64,000 nucleotides of DNA from UBA7672 sp965229115 (GCA_965229115.1 CBDDIR010000003.1:372001-436000), one strand, 5' to 3'; positions 24,199 to 33,277 are shown, numbered from the stretch's first letter. Numbers and translations are program-made. Notes: generated by a model not told the origin, from the sequence alone.

Positions 24199-25332
24199 CT
24201 ATTTCAGATAGGTCTTGAACCAGCGGGCTGCGGCTTCGGACGAGATTTCGAAGGGCTTGCCGGAGTACATTTCGAAGTGCGTGATGTCCGGCACCACGAT
24301 GTATTCCTTCGGACCCTTCGCATATTCGAGCGCGGCCTTGCCGGCCTGGTCGTTGTTGATGAGCTCATCATACTGCGCGACGACGACCATGAAGGGTCGC
24401 TCGCCGATATTCTTCGCCCATTGCAGCGTGTTGTTCTCGCGGTTGGCTTCGATCATCGAGGAGTCGATCAGCAGCGAGCGGGAGTAGCCCGTCCACATTT
24501 CGGCGCCCTGGCCGGTGCGGGCGCGTTTGATGGCGTCGGCGAGGATCGGGCCGGAATAGGTTTGCGGCTTGAGGCCGGTGGGGTCGCCGCCGATGCCGGG
24601 GATCTGAATGGCGATGGCTTTGACGCGTGCGTCTTGCCCCGCGACGGCGAGCGAGTTGCCGCCGGCATAGCTCGAGCCCCACACGCCGATCTTGTCGGGA
24701 TCAACGCCGGGCTCGCCCTGGATGAAGGAGATGGCGTTGCGATAATCTTCCTGCTGCTCGCGCGCGTTGAGTTCGGTGCGCTTGATCCAGACGGTGGCGT
24801 CCTTGACGATCTGGTGGCGGCTCTCGTCCTTCTCCATGCCGCCGCCGAGATTGACCGGCGAGATGACGCGCGCCTTGCCTTCGGAATTGCCCCAGCCGCG
24901 ATAGTCGATCGCCATGGCGACGAGGCCGTGCTTGGCGAAGGCGGCGGCGTATTTCTCGATCGAGACGTGAGAGCCGGCCCAGCCTTGTCCGAGCACGACG
25001 GCGCCGATCTTCTTCGTGGCGTCGAAGCCTTTCGGGTAGAAGATCTTGCCGTAGCAGGCGACGCCGTCGGAGTAATAGACGATCTCCTTCGTCGTGACGC
25101 CTTCAGGCATTGTGTAGGCGTAATCGGTTTCGCCGAGACCTTTTTTCGCGACGGGTTTGCCGGTGCGCGGATCGTTGGCGACGACGGGGGAGGCGGGCTT
25201 GGGCGGGGCGGTGGGGATCACCGCTGTCTTCTCGGTGACGGGCGGTTTGGCCGATGGCTTCTCGGGGTGAACGAGCGCGCCCTGTTGCATCATGCTGATC
25301 GAGATCAGCGCCGAAGCTGCGAGTGAAATCAT
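24199..25332 (-). CDS. exported alpha/beta hydrolase
   Basis: The 377-residue protein has a leader peptide and a Pro-rich linker, then an alpha/beta hydrolase domain. The domain contains GAVVLGQGWAGSHVSIEKYAAAFA, AIDYRGWGNSEG and the nucleophile elbow G-S-S-Y-A-G-G. The acid/histidine end VVVAQYDELINNDQ ... DITHFEMYSGKPFE completes the triad. It resembles dienelactone hydrolase or S15-like esterases. The substrate is unknown. It is divergent from trmJ across a 1-kb non-coding interval. The cleavage site is not clear-cut, because the N-terminus lacks a classic charged n-region. Confidence 0.85.
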   Translation of the reverse strand: MISLAASALISISMMQQGALVHPEKPSAKPPVTEKTAVIPTAPPKPASPVVANDPRTGKPVAKKGLGETDYAYTMPEGVTTKEIVYYSDGVACYGKIFYPKGFDATKKIGAVVLGQGWAGSHVSIEKYAAAFAKHGLVAMAIDYRGWGNSEGKARVISPVNLGGGMEKDESRHQIVKDATVWIKRTELNAREQQEDYRNAISFIQGEPGVDPDKIGVWGSSYAGGNSLAVAGQDARVKAIAIQIPGIGGDPTGLKPQTYSGPILADAIKRARTGQGAEMWTGYSRSLLIDSSMIEANRENNTLQWAKNIGERPFMVVVAQYDELINNDQAGKAALEYAKGPKEYIVVPDITHFEMYSGKPFEISSEAAARWFKTYLK

Positions 25333-25479
25333 GGGTGTCTCCCGGTAATGGTTGAGGTGGTCCTCACTCCTGTTGCGCAGACGCTAGCGGAGATAGGCGC
25401 GGGAGCCAATCACGAGGGGGTTATGGGGCATGATCTCGCGTTCGCACGGACCGATGTCCTGCGGGATGCCTGGTGTCGT

Positions 25480-25735
25480 CCCTCCCATCGAACAGGGAGT
25501 TGGGGCGCGCGATGGCCGCGCCGTGGGTAGTGCCAGTGCCTGCTCGCGCAGGCGGATGCGCGTGTCAGCGCGCGCCCCTGAACTGGCCGTTCTTCCCGGT
25601 GATGGCGATTTGGAGTTGCTGGCGACGCTCCAGGGGGGAAGCCCCAGGAGGCCTTAGCTCCATTGCCAGTGACCGGTTCAGCGTGTCGGGACCTGTCCGT
25701 CAGATCCCGGAACCCTCTGATTGGTTTCAGAGGCA
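25480..25735. ncRNA. candidate structured RNA (hairpin cluster, strand unknown)
   Basis: Perfect or near-perfect stems: CTCCC/GGGAG (25482-25499), GGCGCG/CGCGCC (25504-25522), GCCTG/CAGGC (25538-25553), CTCCAGGGG/CCCCAGGAG with an A-A mismatch (25628-25650), CGGGAcCTG/CAGaTCCCG (25687-25709) and CCTCTGA/TCAGAGG (25714-25733). Density over 250 bp exceeds anything else in the window. I could not match it to tmRNA, RNase P RNA, SRP RNA or 6S RNA. It may instead be a DNA repeat; the RNA reading is inference. Confidence 0.35.
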
Positions 25736-26060
25736 ATGCTGCGCAGTTCGTTTCGCAATGCTTGCCGGGAGAGGTCGGATACGCCGTCTCCCCGCTCACA
25801 CCACTTCCTTGAAGGAGCGCACGAAGTCTCCAACACACCGCAGCCACGCCGGCCAATCGCCCTGACATCTTGAGCTCGGACGCGTTCCAAGACCTCCCGT
25901 TTGTCAGGACGTGGAGAGTATCGCTCAGTTCAGCTGGGGTGAGGTTTGGCGTGCACGGCCGTCCCCCAGCAGATTGTGCGATTGCCGTTGTGAACGCGGG
26001 TTTTCGGGGGGCGCTGTCCTACACTTCGTGTGTTGGATTCCGCGGAATCCAGTTGGGGTC

Positions 26061-26161
26061 ATTCTCGGGCTTGTCCCGAGAATCCTGGTTCTTGCGTCTT
26101 GGAGATAAGCTGCGTGTCCCGCTGATGATCCAACCGAGATTCTCGGGACAAGCCCGAGAAT
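26061..26161. repeat. paired ATTCTCGGG palindromes
   Basis: ATTCTCGGG-CTTGT-CCCGAGAAT (26061-26083) and ATTCTCGGG-ACAAG-CCCGAGAAT (26139-26161) are each perfect 9-bp palindromes and are inverted copies of one another. The layout is that of a bacterial interspersed palindromic element. Confidence 0.8.
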
Positions 26162-26176
26162 GACACTTGTGGGTGG

Positions 26177-26328
26177 CGCGCTCGTCCTTCGACGGACGCG
26201 CAGCGAAGCTGTGCTGCTCAGGATGAGCGCTTGGGAGAGAGCGGTGGTGTGGCGCTGTGTGCCGCCGGCAGCTGAATAGCGCTCATCCTGAGCAGCCGCG
26301 TAGCGGCGTCCGTCGAGGGATGGGCGCG
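26177..26328. repeat. dispersed palindromic element, type 1, copy b
   Basis: Same layout as the copy at 19626: outer arm CGCGCTCGTCCTTCGACGGA, inner TGCTCAGGATGAGCGCT ... AGCGCTCATCCTGAGCA, then GCGTCCGTCGAGGGATGGGCGCG. It lies 73 bp upstream of trmJ and could affect its leader. Confidence 0.85.
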
Positions 26329-26401
26329 TGGGCGCGGTGCATCGTTGATGCACCCTACGGGCGTGCTTTGCTCGTTCCCGCGAAAGCGGTAGAGGGGCGT
26401 T

Positions 26402-27142
26402 ATGAGTGATCCGTGTTTTATTCTTGTGGCGCCCCAGATGGGGGAGAATATCGGCGCGGCGGCGCGGGTTATGGCGAACTTTGGTTTGCATGATCTGCGG
26501 CTGGTGGCGCCGCGCGATGGGTGGCCGAACCCTGCTGCGGAGACGATGAGCGCGGGGGCGTTGCCGGATGTGGTGACGGCGCGGGTGTTCGATACGGTTG
26601 AGGCGGCGATTGCCGATTGCGGCGTGGTGTTCGCGACGACGGCGCGGCCGCGCGAGATGGAAAAGCCGGTGACCGATGCGGCGGGCGCTGTGTCGCAGAT
26701 GCGCGCAACGCCTGTGAAGGCGGCGATCCTGTTTGGCGCGGAGCGTGCGGGGTTGCCGAATGAGGCGGTGGCGTTGGCGGATTCGATTTTGTCGTATCCG
26801 GTAGCGCGTGGGTTTGCTTCGCTGAACCTGGCGCAGGCGGTGGCGCTGATGGCGCATGCGTGGGCGGCGAGTGCGCCGGCGGATTTGCCGGAAGGGTTTG
26901 TCGATACGGTTGGCGAGCCGGCTTCGCGTGAAGAGCTGGTAGGGATGATGGAGCACTTCGAAGAGGAGCTGGATCGCGCGGGCTTCTTCTTCCCCGATGC
27001 GAAGCGGGCGCCGATTACGCAGAACCTACGCAATGCGTTCACGCGTGCGGGGTGGACGGCGCAGGAGGTGTCGACGTTCCGCGGCGCGATCAAGGCGCTG
27101 GCGATTGGACGCGGCAAGGCGCGTGTGGTGCGCGAGGACTAG
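26402..27142 (+). CDS. trmJ: tRNA (cytidine/uridine-32-2'-O)-methyltransferase TrmJ
   Basis: A 246-residue SPOUT enzyme. The trefoil-knot motifs are clear: N-terminal ILVAPQMGENIGAAARVMANFGLHDLRLV (motif 1), AILFGAERAGLPNEAVALAD (motif 2) and YPVARGFASLNLAQAVALMAHAW (motif 3). A C-terminal helical extension of about 80 residues, ending ALAIGRGKARVVRED, is typical of TrmJ and absent from plain TrmL. It methylates the ribose of position 32 in tRNA anticodon loops. It is monocistronic as far as I can see. Confidence 0.93.
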   Translation: MSDPCFILVAPQMGENIGAAARVMANFGLHDLRLVAPRDGWPNPAAETMSAGALPDVVTARVFDTVEAAIADCGVVFATTARPREMEKPVTDAAGAVSQMRATPVKAAILFGAERAGLPNEAVALADSILSYPVARGFASLNLAQAVALMAHAWAASAPADLPEGFVDTVGEPASREELVGMMEHFEEELDRAGFFFPDAKRAPITQNLRNAFTRAGWTAQEVSTFRGAIKALAIGRGKARVVRED

Positions 27143-27166
27143 CTGACCTCAACTAGCTGACTTCGG

Positions 27167-27367
27167 CTAACTGTCTGCGGGCGGGGGCGCTGCGGACTGT
27201 TCGATGGGGGCAGGTTGTGGCGCGCCGCCGGCGGGATCTTTCGGTGCGGGAGCGGTTGCGACATCTTTAGCGACGGCTGCGTTCGGATCGAGCGGTTGCC
27301 AGTTGCTGCGATAAGGCATGGGTACATAGGGCTCAGTCTCCGCGCGTGTCCCCTCGCGTCTGCACAA
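27167..27367 (-). CDS. possible small proline-rich protein
   Basis: A 66-codon reading frame opens at a TTG (27367) and reads CRREGTRAETEPYVPMPYRSNWQPLDP and then a Pro/Ala-rich tail. The first half looks like a real conserved peptide; the second half is low complexity. There is no ATG before residue 17 and a stop lies six codons upstream of the TTG. It is convergent with trmJ. It could be a genuine small gene or chance coding in GC-rich DNA. Confidence 0.3.
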   Translation of the reverse strand: MCRREGTRAETEPYVPMPYRSNWQPLDPNAAVAKDVATAPAPKDPAGGAPQPAPIEQSAAPPPADS

Positions 27368-27452
27368 CGCGCATCTGATCGATCAGTTCTCGGCACGAAA
27401 ATCCCGGGTGCTGTTACGCGCCCGGGATGATCATCTGTCGTCGGTGGTCAGA

Positions 27453-27836
27453 CTAGTTGTTGACCGAAGCGCCGGCCGACGTGCTGTTCGAGGCGCCTGC
27501 GGAGACGCCGTTCGAGCCTACGCCTGCGCCTGCAGAGGTCGACGAGCTGGCGCCAGCGCTGACGTTCGGCTTGGCGGCCTTGGCTTTGGCGGCGGCTTCA
27601 GCCGACTTCTGCTTGGCCGTGTCGACGGCGCCATGAGCCGCGCCGTGGGCCTTGCCGGCCGTGTCGCGTGCGGTGTCGGTGACCGGGCGGGTGTCGACCG
27701 TGGCCGAGCCCGAACCGCTGACGCCTACGCCCGGGAGTTGTGCGCCACCGCCGCCACCGAGGCCGATCTGGGCCGTGGCAGGAAGGGCAACGAAAGCAGC
27801 CAGCGCGATGCCGGCGAGAATACCAGTACGAATCAT
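27453..27836 (-). CDS. exported low-complexity Gly/Ser/Ala protein
   Basis: The 127-residue product begins with a clean signal peptide (MIRTGILAGIALAAFVALPATAQ). It continues with a Gly-rich patch (IGLGGGGGAQLPGVGVSGSGSA), a helical Ala/Lys segment (TARDTAGKAHGAAHGAVDTAKQ), and two near-identical repeats of the type N-V/G-S-A-G-A-S-x-S-T-S-A-G-A. There is no known domain. The composition suggests an unstructured or surface-associated envelope protein. It is divergent from the BlaI-family gene across 372 bp of promoter region. Confidence 0.75.
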   Translation of the reverse strand: MIRTGILAGIALAAFVALPATAQIGLGGGGGAQLPGVGVSGSGSATVDTRPVTDTARDTAGKAHGAAHGAVDTAKQKSAEAAAKAKAAKPNVSAGASSSTSAGAGVGSNGVSAGASNSTSAGASVNN

Positions 27837-28073
27837 GAGGAAGTCTCCCGAAAAGCGAGCCGAATGGCCCGTTCGAGCCCAACCAACGTAGCAGAGGCGA
27901 AGCGGTTCAGTCTCCAGCTCGCTTAATCGGAGAAACTCGACTGTTTCTGCATTGTGCGGTGCGGGAGGATGAACGGCGCTTGTCCTGGATTTACTTGGCA
28001 GGACTTGGGCGTTGCTTTGGAATAAGTGCTTGCGGCTTGCCCGGAGCGTCAGGCGCAGATTTTTCGGGATTCA

Positions 28074-28137
28074 AACTAGAAACCTAGTTGACTCGATTAT
28101 CGATAAACGTAAAAGTCGAGTACCTAAGGAACTAGTT
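28074..28137. promoter_or_regulatory. putative BlaI-type operators upstream of the blaI-like gene
   Basis: Three inverted repeats are stacked here: AACTAG-AAAC-CTAGTT (28074-28089), ACTCGA ... TCGAGT (28091-28096 with 28116-28121) and the palindrome AACTAGTT (28130-28137). A near copy of the first, with the same 4-bp spacing, lies upstream of the GIN-domain gene at 40.7 kb. Confidence 0.65.
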
Positions 28138-28208
28138 GTCCGCAAAGTCGGTCAGGACCAACGGACGAAACGGGCCAGAGAAGCCCAGGCAAGAAGAGAC
28201 AAAAGCCG

Positions 28209-28604
28209 ATGCCAAAACCAAAGTCTGACGTCCTGACCGAGGCGGAGCAGCGCATCATGCGCGTGCTCTGGGAGAAGGGTGAGGCGAGCGTGCGGGAAGT
28301 GACCGACGTGCTCGAGGACAGCTATCCGGTTGCCTACAACACCGTGCTGACGCTGCTGCGTATCCTCACCGACAAGGATTACGTGATCCCGCGCCAGGAC
28401 GGACGCGCCTTCATCTACAAAGCTACTGTCACGCGCGCCGAGGCGCGCTCCCGCGCGCTGCGCAAGGTGGTGTCGACCTTCTTCGAAGGTTCGCCGACCG
28501 AACTCGCGCAGCATCTCATAAGAAACGAGACCCTCAGCAACGACGAGCTTCAGATGCTGAAGGATGAACTCGACATGATCTCCCCGGAGGACGGCGATGA
28601 GTGA
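28209..28604 (+). CDS. BlaI/MecI/CopY-family repressor
   Basis: A 131-residue winged-helix repressor: LTEAEQRIMRVLWEKGEASVREVTDVLE (helix-turn-helix start), VAYNTVLTLLRILTDKDYVIPRQDGRAFIYKATVTRAEARSRALRKVV (recognition helix, wing and linker), then a helical dimerisation tail. Relatives bind dyad operators as dimers and are removed by cleavage by a BlaR1/MecR1 peptidase. The downstream gene encodes just such an M56 peptidase and overlaps by 8 bp (ATGAGTGA), so the two are translationally coupled. Confidence 0.93.
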   Translation: MPKPKSDVLTEAEQRIMRVLWEKGEASVREVTDVLEDSYPVAYNTVLTLLRILTDKDYVIPRQDGRAFIYKATVTRAEARSRALRKVVSTFFEGSPTELAQHLIRNETLSNDELQMLKDELDMISPEDGDE

Positions 28605-30915
28605 AGTTGGCCTGTCGCAGACGATGATCTTTGGCCACCTGTGGCAGAGCGTGGCGCTGGCCGCGGTGCTGGCGGGCGTGCTCATTCTTGGCAAGCGCAT
28701 GCGCGGCGAGACGCGCTATGGCCTCGCGGCCGGCGCTTTCATTGCGAGCCTGGCGTTGCCGCTGGCGGCGTTCATTCCGGGCGAGACGATTGTGGCGGGT
28801 CTGCTGAAGCAGATGAATGCGCCGGTGAGCCTGGCGAGCGCTGTGCCGCAACCGGCTCCGGCCCCGATGGCGGCGCCTGCTTCGGCGGCGGCCCCGGTTG
28901 ATCCCAATGTCATGCAGGCTTCGTTCGAGCGGAATGAAGCGGGGCGTGTGAACCAGATTACGATTGCGCCTGTGGCACCTGCGGCTCCCGCCGCGCCTGT
29001 TGCGCCGGTTGAGCCTGTGGCGGTTGTTGCAGCGCCTGCGCCGCTGTTCACGCTGCCGGAGATCAATCTGCCGGACCTGGGTCTGCCGCTGCTGGCGATC
29101 TGGCTGGCGGGCGTGGTGTTCCTGCTGGCGCGGACGGCGCGTGACCTGATTGCTGTCGAGCGTCTGGTGGCGCGTGCAACGCCTGCCGATCTGCCGGATG
29201 CGCTGAAGGCCCGCATGAAGGGTGTGCGCGTTCTCGTGAGCCCGGAAGCGCCGGGACCGATGGCGGCTGGCCTGTTCAAGCCGTCGATCGTTCTGCCGGT
29301 GTCGATTGCGCTCGGCTCGCCCGGCATGGCGGCTCTGCTCGAGCACGAGCACGCCCACATCCGTCGCCGCGACATGCTGGCGGCTCTGGGCCAACGTATC
29401 GTGCTGGCGCTGATGTGGTGGAGCCCGGCGCTCTACTGGATGAGCCGCCGTATCGATGAAGAACGCGAAGTTGCCTGCGATGAAGCTGCTGTCGATCGCA
29501 CGGGCGATGCGAAAGCCTTCGCTCGCGCCATGACCAAGCAGGCCGAGAACCAGCTGTGGGTGCGTGCGCCCAAGCTTGCGGTCGGCGCCATTGGTCCGCG
29601 CTCGCAGTTCGGTCGCCGCATCAAGCGCCTGATCGAGATTGCCAAGACGGGTGGACACCCGGCGCGTTACTCCGGCCGTCTCGCCTTTGCGGGCCTGGCG
29701 CTGACGGTGGCTGTCGCTGCGATGATCACGCCGCGCTTCACGGCCGAGGCCCAGTCGCCGGACCAGAAATCGTCGATCGACGTCAAGGACCGCAAGCTCG
29801 CGCAGAAGATGATGCTCGAGGACCAGCGTTCGGCTCAACTAGATGGCGCGCCGTCGAACCCGCAGTTCCAGTGGAACGGCAAGGACTTCTCGGGCTTCAA
29901 CGACGAGATCAACCAGATGGTCCAGTCGATGATGCCGGAGCTGCAGCAATCGCTGGCCAGCCTGTCGCCGGAACTTCAGGTCGAACTGAACAGCCTGCAG
30001 GTGGAGCTTGCTTCGCTGGGCGCCGAAATCTCGGCTCAGGTGAGCAGCGAGATGATGAACGAGATGCCTGCGATCATGGAAGAGGTCCGTGCGGCCCTCC
30101 AGGAAGCCGGCCTCGATCCGGACCATATGGACCAGTGGCAGAACTCGGGCGCCTTCAATTCGGAAGAGCTGCGCCAGCAGCTGAAGGAAGCGCAGGAAGA
30201 GATGAAGGCCGCTCTTGGCCCTCAGCTGCAGGCCGAAATCCGTCGCGCGATGGAAGAAGCTCGCCAGGAGATCGCCTCGCACCGTGATGAGATCGCAGAT
30301 GCGATGCGTGAGCGTCGTGACGGGATGCAGGTTGCCCGCGATGCGATGCGGCAGGCGCAGGAAGAGATCCGTGCGGCCCGCGAGCGTGGCGAGTTCGACG
30401 TGATGCGCAACGACATCAGCTACAACAAGCGGCCGAAGTTCCCGTTGTTCGACGCTGCCGATGATTGCGACATCAACGTGGTTCGCGAGCTGCTGAAGGG
30501 CGGTACGGACGTGAACCAGATGAAGCCGGGCAAGGGCACCGGCCTGATGGCGGCGGCTGACAACAACTGCCCGGCCGTGGCGCAAGAGCTGATCAAGGCC
30601 GGCGCTGATGTGAACCTGGGCTTCCCGGGCAAAGGTACGCCGCTGTCGATCGCGGCCGACAACCACGCCGTTGGCACGCTGCAGCTTCTTCTCAAGAACC
30701 GTGCTGACGTGAACCTGTCGATGCCGGGCAAGGATACGCCGCTGAACACGGCGATCGCTGAAGGCGACATGGAAATCGTCAAGCTGCTGGTGAAAGCCGG
30801 CGCCGACGTGAACCTTGGTTCGCCTGTTGGTCGCGGCTCGCCGCTGCGTGTTGCCGAGCGCAATGACGAAGACGAGATCGCTGCCTATCTGCGTACGGTT
30901 GGCGCGAACAAATAG
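28597..30915 (+). CDS. M56 (BlaR1-like) membrane metallopeptidase with C-terminal ankyrin repeats
   Basis: The 772-residue protein has membrane segments near residues 10-31, 38-60 and 155-173 and a Pro/Ala-rich loop between the second and third. The zinc motif H-E-H-A-H is at 250-254 with ALLEHEHAHIRRRD, and E-R-E-V-A-C-D-E-A supplies the third ligand. A fourth membrane segment is at about 362-383. In BlaR1 the part after it is a penicillin-binding sensor; here it is a long Glu/Gln-rich coiled coil (about 445-605) and four ankyrin repeats from residue 615 to the end. If topology follows BlaR1, the ankyrin domain faces the periplasm, which is unusual. Presumed role: cleave the BlaI-like repressor on sensing a signal. 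Confidence 0.88.
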   Translation: MSEVGLSQTMIFGHLWQSVALAAVLAGVLILGKRMRGETRYGLAAGAFIASLALPLAAFIPGETIVAGLLKQMNAPVSLASAVPQPAPAPMAAPASAAAPVDPNVMQASFERNEAGRVNQITIAPVAPAAPAAPVAPVEPVAVVAAPAPLFTLPEINLPDLGLPLLAIWLAGVVFLLARTARDLIAVERLVARATPADLPDALKARMKGVRVLVSPEAPGPMAAGLFKPSIVLPVSIALGSPGMAALLEHEHAHIRRRDMLAALGQRIVLALMWWSPALYWMSRRIDEEREVACDEAAVDRTGDAKAFARAMTKQAENQLWVRAPKLAVGAIGPRSQFGRRIKRLIEIAKTGGHPARYSGRLAFAGLALTVAVAAMITPRFTAEAQSPDQKSSIDVKDRKLAQKMMLEDQRSAQLDGAPSNPQFQWNGKDFSGFNDEINQMVQSMMPELQQSLASLSPELQVELNSLQVELASLGAEISAQVSSEMMNEMPAIMEEVRAALQEAGLDPDHMDQWQNSGAFNSEELRQQLKEAQEEMKAALGPQLQAEIRRAMEEARQEIASHRDEIADAMRERRDGMQVARDAMRQAQEEIRAARERGEFDVMRNDISYNKRPKFPLFDAADDCDINVVRELLKGGTDVNQMKPGKGTGLMAAADNNCPAVAQELIKAGADVNLGFPGKGTPLSIAADNHAVGTLQLLLKNRADVNLSMPGKDTPLNTAIAEGDMEIVKLLVKAGADVNLGSPVGRGSPLRVAERNDEDEIAAYLRTVGANK

Positions 30916-31017
30916 ACTGAACTGCTACTCCCCGAACTACCGAACTAAGACGAGCCGCTGTTCCTGTCGGAAGGAGCCAGCGTCTCCATAAGAAACCGTC
31001 AAGGTCAGGAGACGAGA

Positions 31018-33237
31018 TTGTCGACAGGTAACACATGCGCTCGCCGCGCATGCGGGCGTGCATCCCTCATTTTGACCGCCAGCGCGCTTTCGATCGCGAC
31101 ATCGCTCGTTCCGATGACGCCCTCGGCGCTCGCGCAGGAGCAGGCGGCGCCCGAGCAGGTGCAGCCGGTCAATGTCACGGCGGCAGGGGCCAACGCGGCA
31201 GGGCAGGCGCAGGTCTATGAGCCTTCGTACTTCGCGCGCTTTGCGCCGAAGACGGCGGTGGACATGGTGCAGAACATTGCCGGCTTCACCATCAGCGGGA
31301 ATGACGATGACGAGCGTGGCTTCGGTCAGGCCAAGCAGAACGTTCTGATCAATGGCCGGCGCGTGTCGGGCAAGTCGAACGACGCCAAGACCGCGCTGAG
31401 CCGCATCTCTGCCGAGAGCGTGGTGCGGATCGAGATTGTCGATGGTGCGACGCTGAATATCCCCGGCCTGTCGGGTCAGGTGGCGAACGTGATCGCCAAG
31501 GTGACGGCGTTCAGCGGCACGTGGAATATCGAGCCGCAGTTCCGCGAGAACCTGCAGCCTTCATGGTTCCGGGGCGGCGTGTCGGCCAATGGCAAGACCG
31601 AGGATGGATGGTCATGGTCGGCGCAGCTGAATGCACAGGAGATCCATAACGGCCATGATGGTCCTGGCACGATCAGCGATGCTGCGGGCAATGTGCTCGA
31701 TGCGCGACGCGAGGGTTTCCATGGCGAAGGCAATGAGCCGGACCTTGCTGCGACGCTGACTTATGAAGCGAAAGACGGCGCGATCGCGAACATGAGCGTC
31801 GCGCTGCGCAAGCTCGACTTCGAGGGCGATGAGTATTCCTGGCGCAGCCCGGTGAATGCGACGCCGTATCAACGCTATACGAATGTTGGCGAGGAAGAGC
31901 TCGGCGGCGAACTTGGCGCGGATTATGAGTTCGATCTCGGGCCCGGTCGCCTGAAGCTGATCGGCCTGCATCGCTATGAAGAGGGCGATGACCTCGTCAC
32001 CATCGAGTCCTACAACCGCGCCGGCGTCTATCTCGGCGGTACGGGCGAGCGCGTGCTGGAACATGAGGAAGAAGGCGAGAGCATTGTGCGGGCCGAATAT
32101 GGCTTCGCAGCTTTTGGCGGCGACCTGCACTTGGCGGCCGAGGGGGCGTTCAACTTCCTCGATCTTGAAACCGGCTATGGCATGCGTGGAGTTGCGGGCG
32201 ACTACACGCTCACCCCGCTGCCGGGCGGCAATGCGCGCGTGGAAGAGCGCCGCGCGGAAACCAACGTCACCTACAGCCGCCAGATCGGCGATGCGTGGAG
32301 CCTGCAGGGCTCGCTGGGCGTCGAATATTCCGAGCTGACGCAACAGGGGGCAGGTGGGCTTGCGCGCGAGTTCGTGCGGCCAAAGGGCTTCCTGTCGCTG
32401 GTGTGGAAGGTCGATCCGACGCTGGACGTCAGCGTGAAGGCTGAGCGGAAAGTGGGCCAGCTCGATTTTGGCGACTTCCTGTCGTCGGTTGATATTCAGC
32501 AGAGCAACACGTCGGCTGGCAACGTCGATCTCGTGCCGGAGCAATCGTGGATATTCTCATCCGAGATCAACAAGGCGCTGGGCCCGTGGGGCGCTGTGAA
32601 GCTGGCGGGCGAGTATCACCTGATCGAGGACGTGGTGGACCTCGTGCCGATCGATGTGAACGGGCTTCCGGTTCGCGATCCGCTGCAGAACCTCGGCGCG
32701 ATTGCGGGCGGCGGCGTCGGCAATATCGACAAGGCGTGGGCGTATTCGATCACGGGTTCGGGCACGCTGAAGCTCGATCCGATCGGCTTGAAGGGTCTGC
32801 AGCTGGAGGCGAGCTATCGCTATCGCGACAGCGAGGTGGACGATCCGCTTACCGGCACGCCGCGCGAGATTTCGTCGGCGCCGCAGACGACGGCTTCTGC
32901 GTCTATCCGCTGGGATATTCCCGAGACGCCGTGGGCGCTGGTGGCGGGGCTCGAGGAGTATCGCAACTATGCCGGCTATCGCCTGGATCAGGTGTCGTGG
33001 CGGTGGGATGCGCCGTCGGTGAACTTCTTCTCGATCGAGAACAAGGATGTGTTCGGGCTGAAGGTGCGGCTGCAGGCCGTGAACCTCAACGACACGTCGG
33101 AGAACTACAAGCGGCTGGTGTATCAGTCGGCGGGCGCCGGGCAGCCGCGGCTGCGGACGAATGGCGTGGACTTCGTCGAGGAGCGCTACCGGACGTTTGG
33201 ACCGATGGTGCGGTTGCAGGTGTCGGGGACGTTCTGA
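31018..33237 (+). CDS. TonB-dependent outer-membrane receptor
   Basis: A 739-residue outer-membrane protein. The start is a TTG at 31018, chosen because AGGAG lies just upstream and the product then has a signal peptide ending P-S-A-L-A-Q. The plug domain includes AVDMVQNIAGFTISG, NVLINGRRVSGKSNDAKTALSRISAESVVRIEIVDG. The rest is a beta barrel with alternating aromatic strands, ending in phenylalanine. There is no STN or signalling domain. The substrate is unknown. It is 102 bp downstream of the M56-ankyrin gene in the same direction, so it may belong to the same transcript or be a target of the BlaI switch. Confidence 0.88.
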   Translation: MSTGNTCARRACGRASLILTASALSIATSLVPMTPSALAQEQAAPEQVQPVNVTAAGANAAGQAQVYEPSYFARFAPKTAVDMVQNIAGFTISGNDDDERGFGQAKQNVLINGRRVSGKSNDAKTALSRISAESVVRIEIVDGATLNIPGLSGQVANVIAKVTAFSGTWNIEPQFRENLQPSWFRGGVSANGKTEDGWSWSAQLNAQEIHNGHDGPGTISDAAGNVLDARREGFHGEGNEPDLAATLTYEAKDGAIANMSVALRKLDFEGDEYSWRSPVNATPYQRYTNVGEEELGGELGADYEFDLGPGRLKLIGLHRYEEGDDLVTIESYNRAGVYLGGTGERVLEHEEEGESIVRAEYGFAAFGGDLHLAAEGAFNFLDLETGYGMRGVAGDYTLTPLPGGNARVEERRAETNVTYSRQIGDAWSLQGSLGVEYSELTQQGAGGLAREFVRPKGFLSLVWKVDPTLDVSVKAERKVGQLDFGDFLSSVDIQQSNTSAGNVDLVPEQSWIFSSEINKALGPWGAVKLAGEYHLIEDVVDLVPIDVNGLPVRDPLQNLGAIAGGGVGNIDKAWAYSITGSGTLKLDPIGLKGLQLEASYRYRDSEVDDPLTGTPREISSAPQTTASASIRWDIPETPWALVAGLEEYRNYAGYRLDQVSWRWDAPSVNFFSIENKDVFGLKVRLQAVNLNDTSENYKRLVYQSAGAGQPRLRTNGVDFVEERYRTFGPMVRLQVSGTF

Positions 33238-33277
33238 CCTCTTCCCCTGCGAAGCGGGGGAAGTACGGCGAAGCCGG

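Larger units (their letters stand above)
25333..26401. other. 1.07-kb gene-free region (hairpin cluster plus repeats)
   Basis: No convincing gene is visible in six frames; the short frames have Arg/Pro/Ser-rich translations and no motifs. The left part (about 25480-25735) is a run of strong hairpins, described separately. The right part (26058-26330) holds two different palindromic repeat elements. The stretch separates the divergent hydrolase and trmJ genes and must contain their promoters, which I cannot pinpoint. Confidence 0.6.

Noticed and set aside
25400..25760. tmRNA, RNase P RNA, SRP RNA, 6S RNA or a cobalamin riboswitch
   Set aside because: The diagnostic sequences (tag-coding resume codons, GGAAAGTCC, the GGTCCGGAAGGAAGC loop, B12-box) were not seen on either strand; only generic hairpins remain.
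25410..25868. A 152-codon minus-strand frame and a 130-codon plus-strand frame
   Set aside because: Both have Arg/Ser/Pro-rich, motif-free translations and overlap the hairpin cluster; no coding signal in either.
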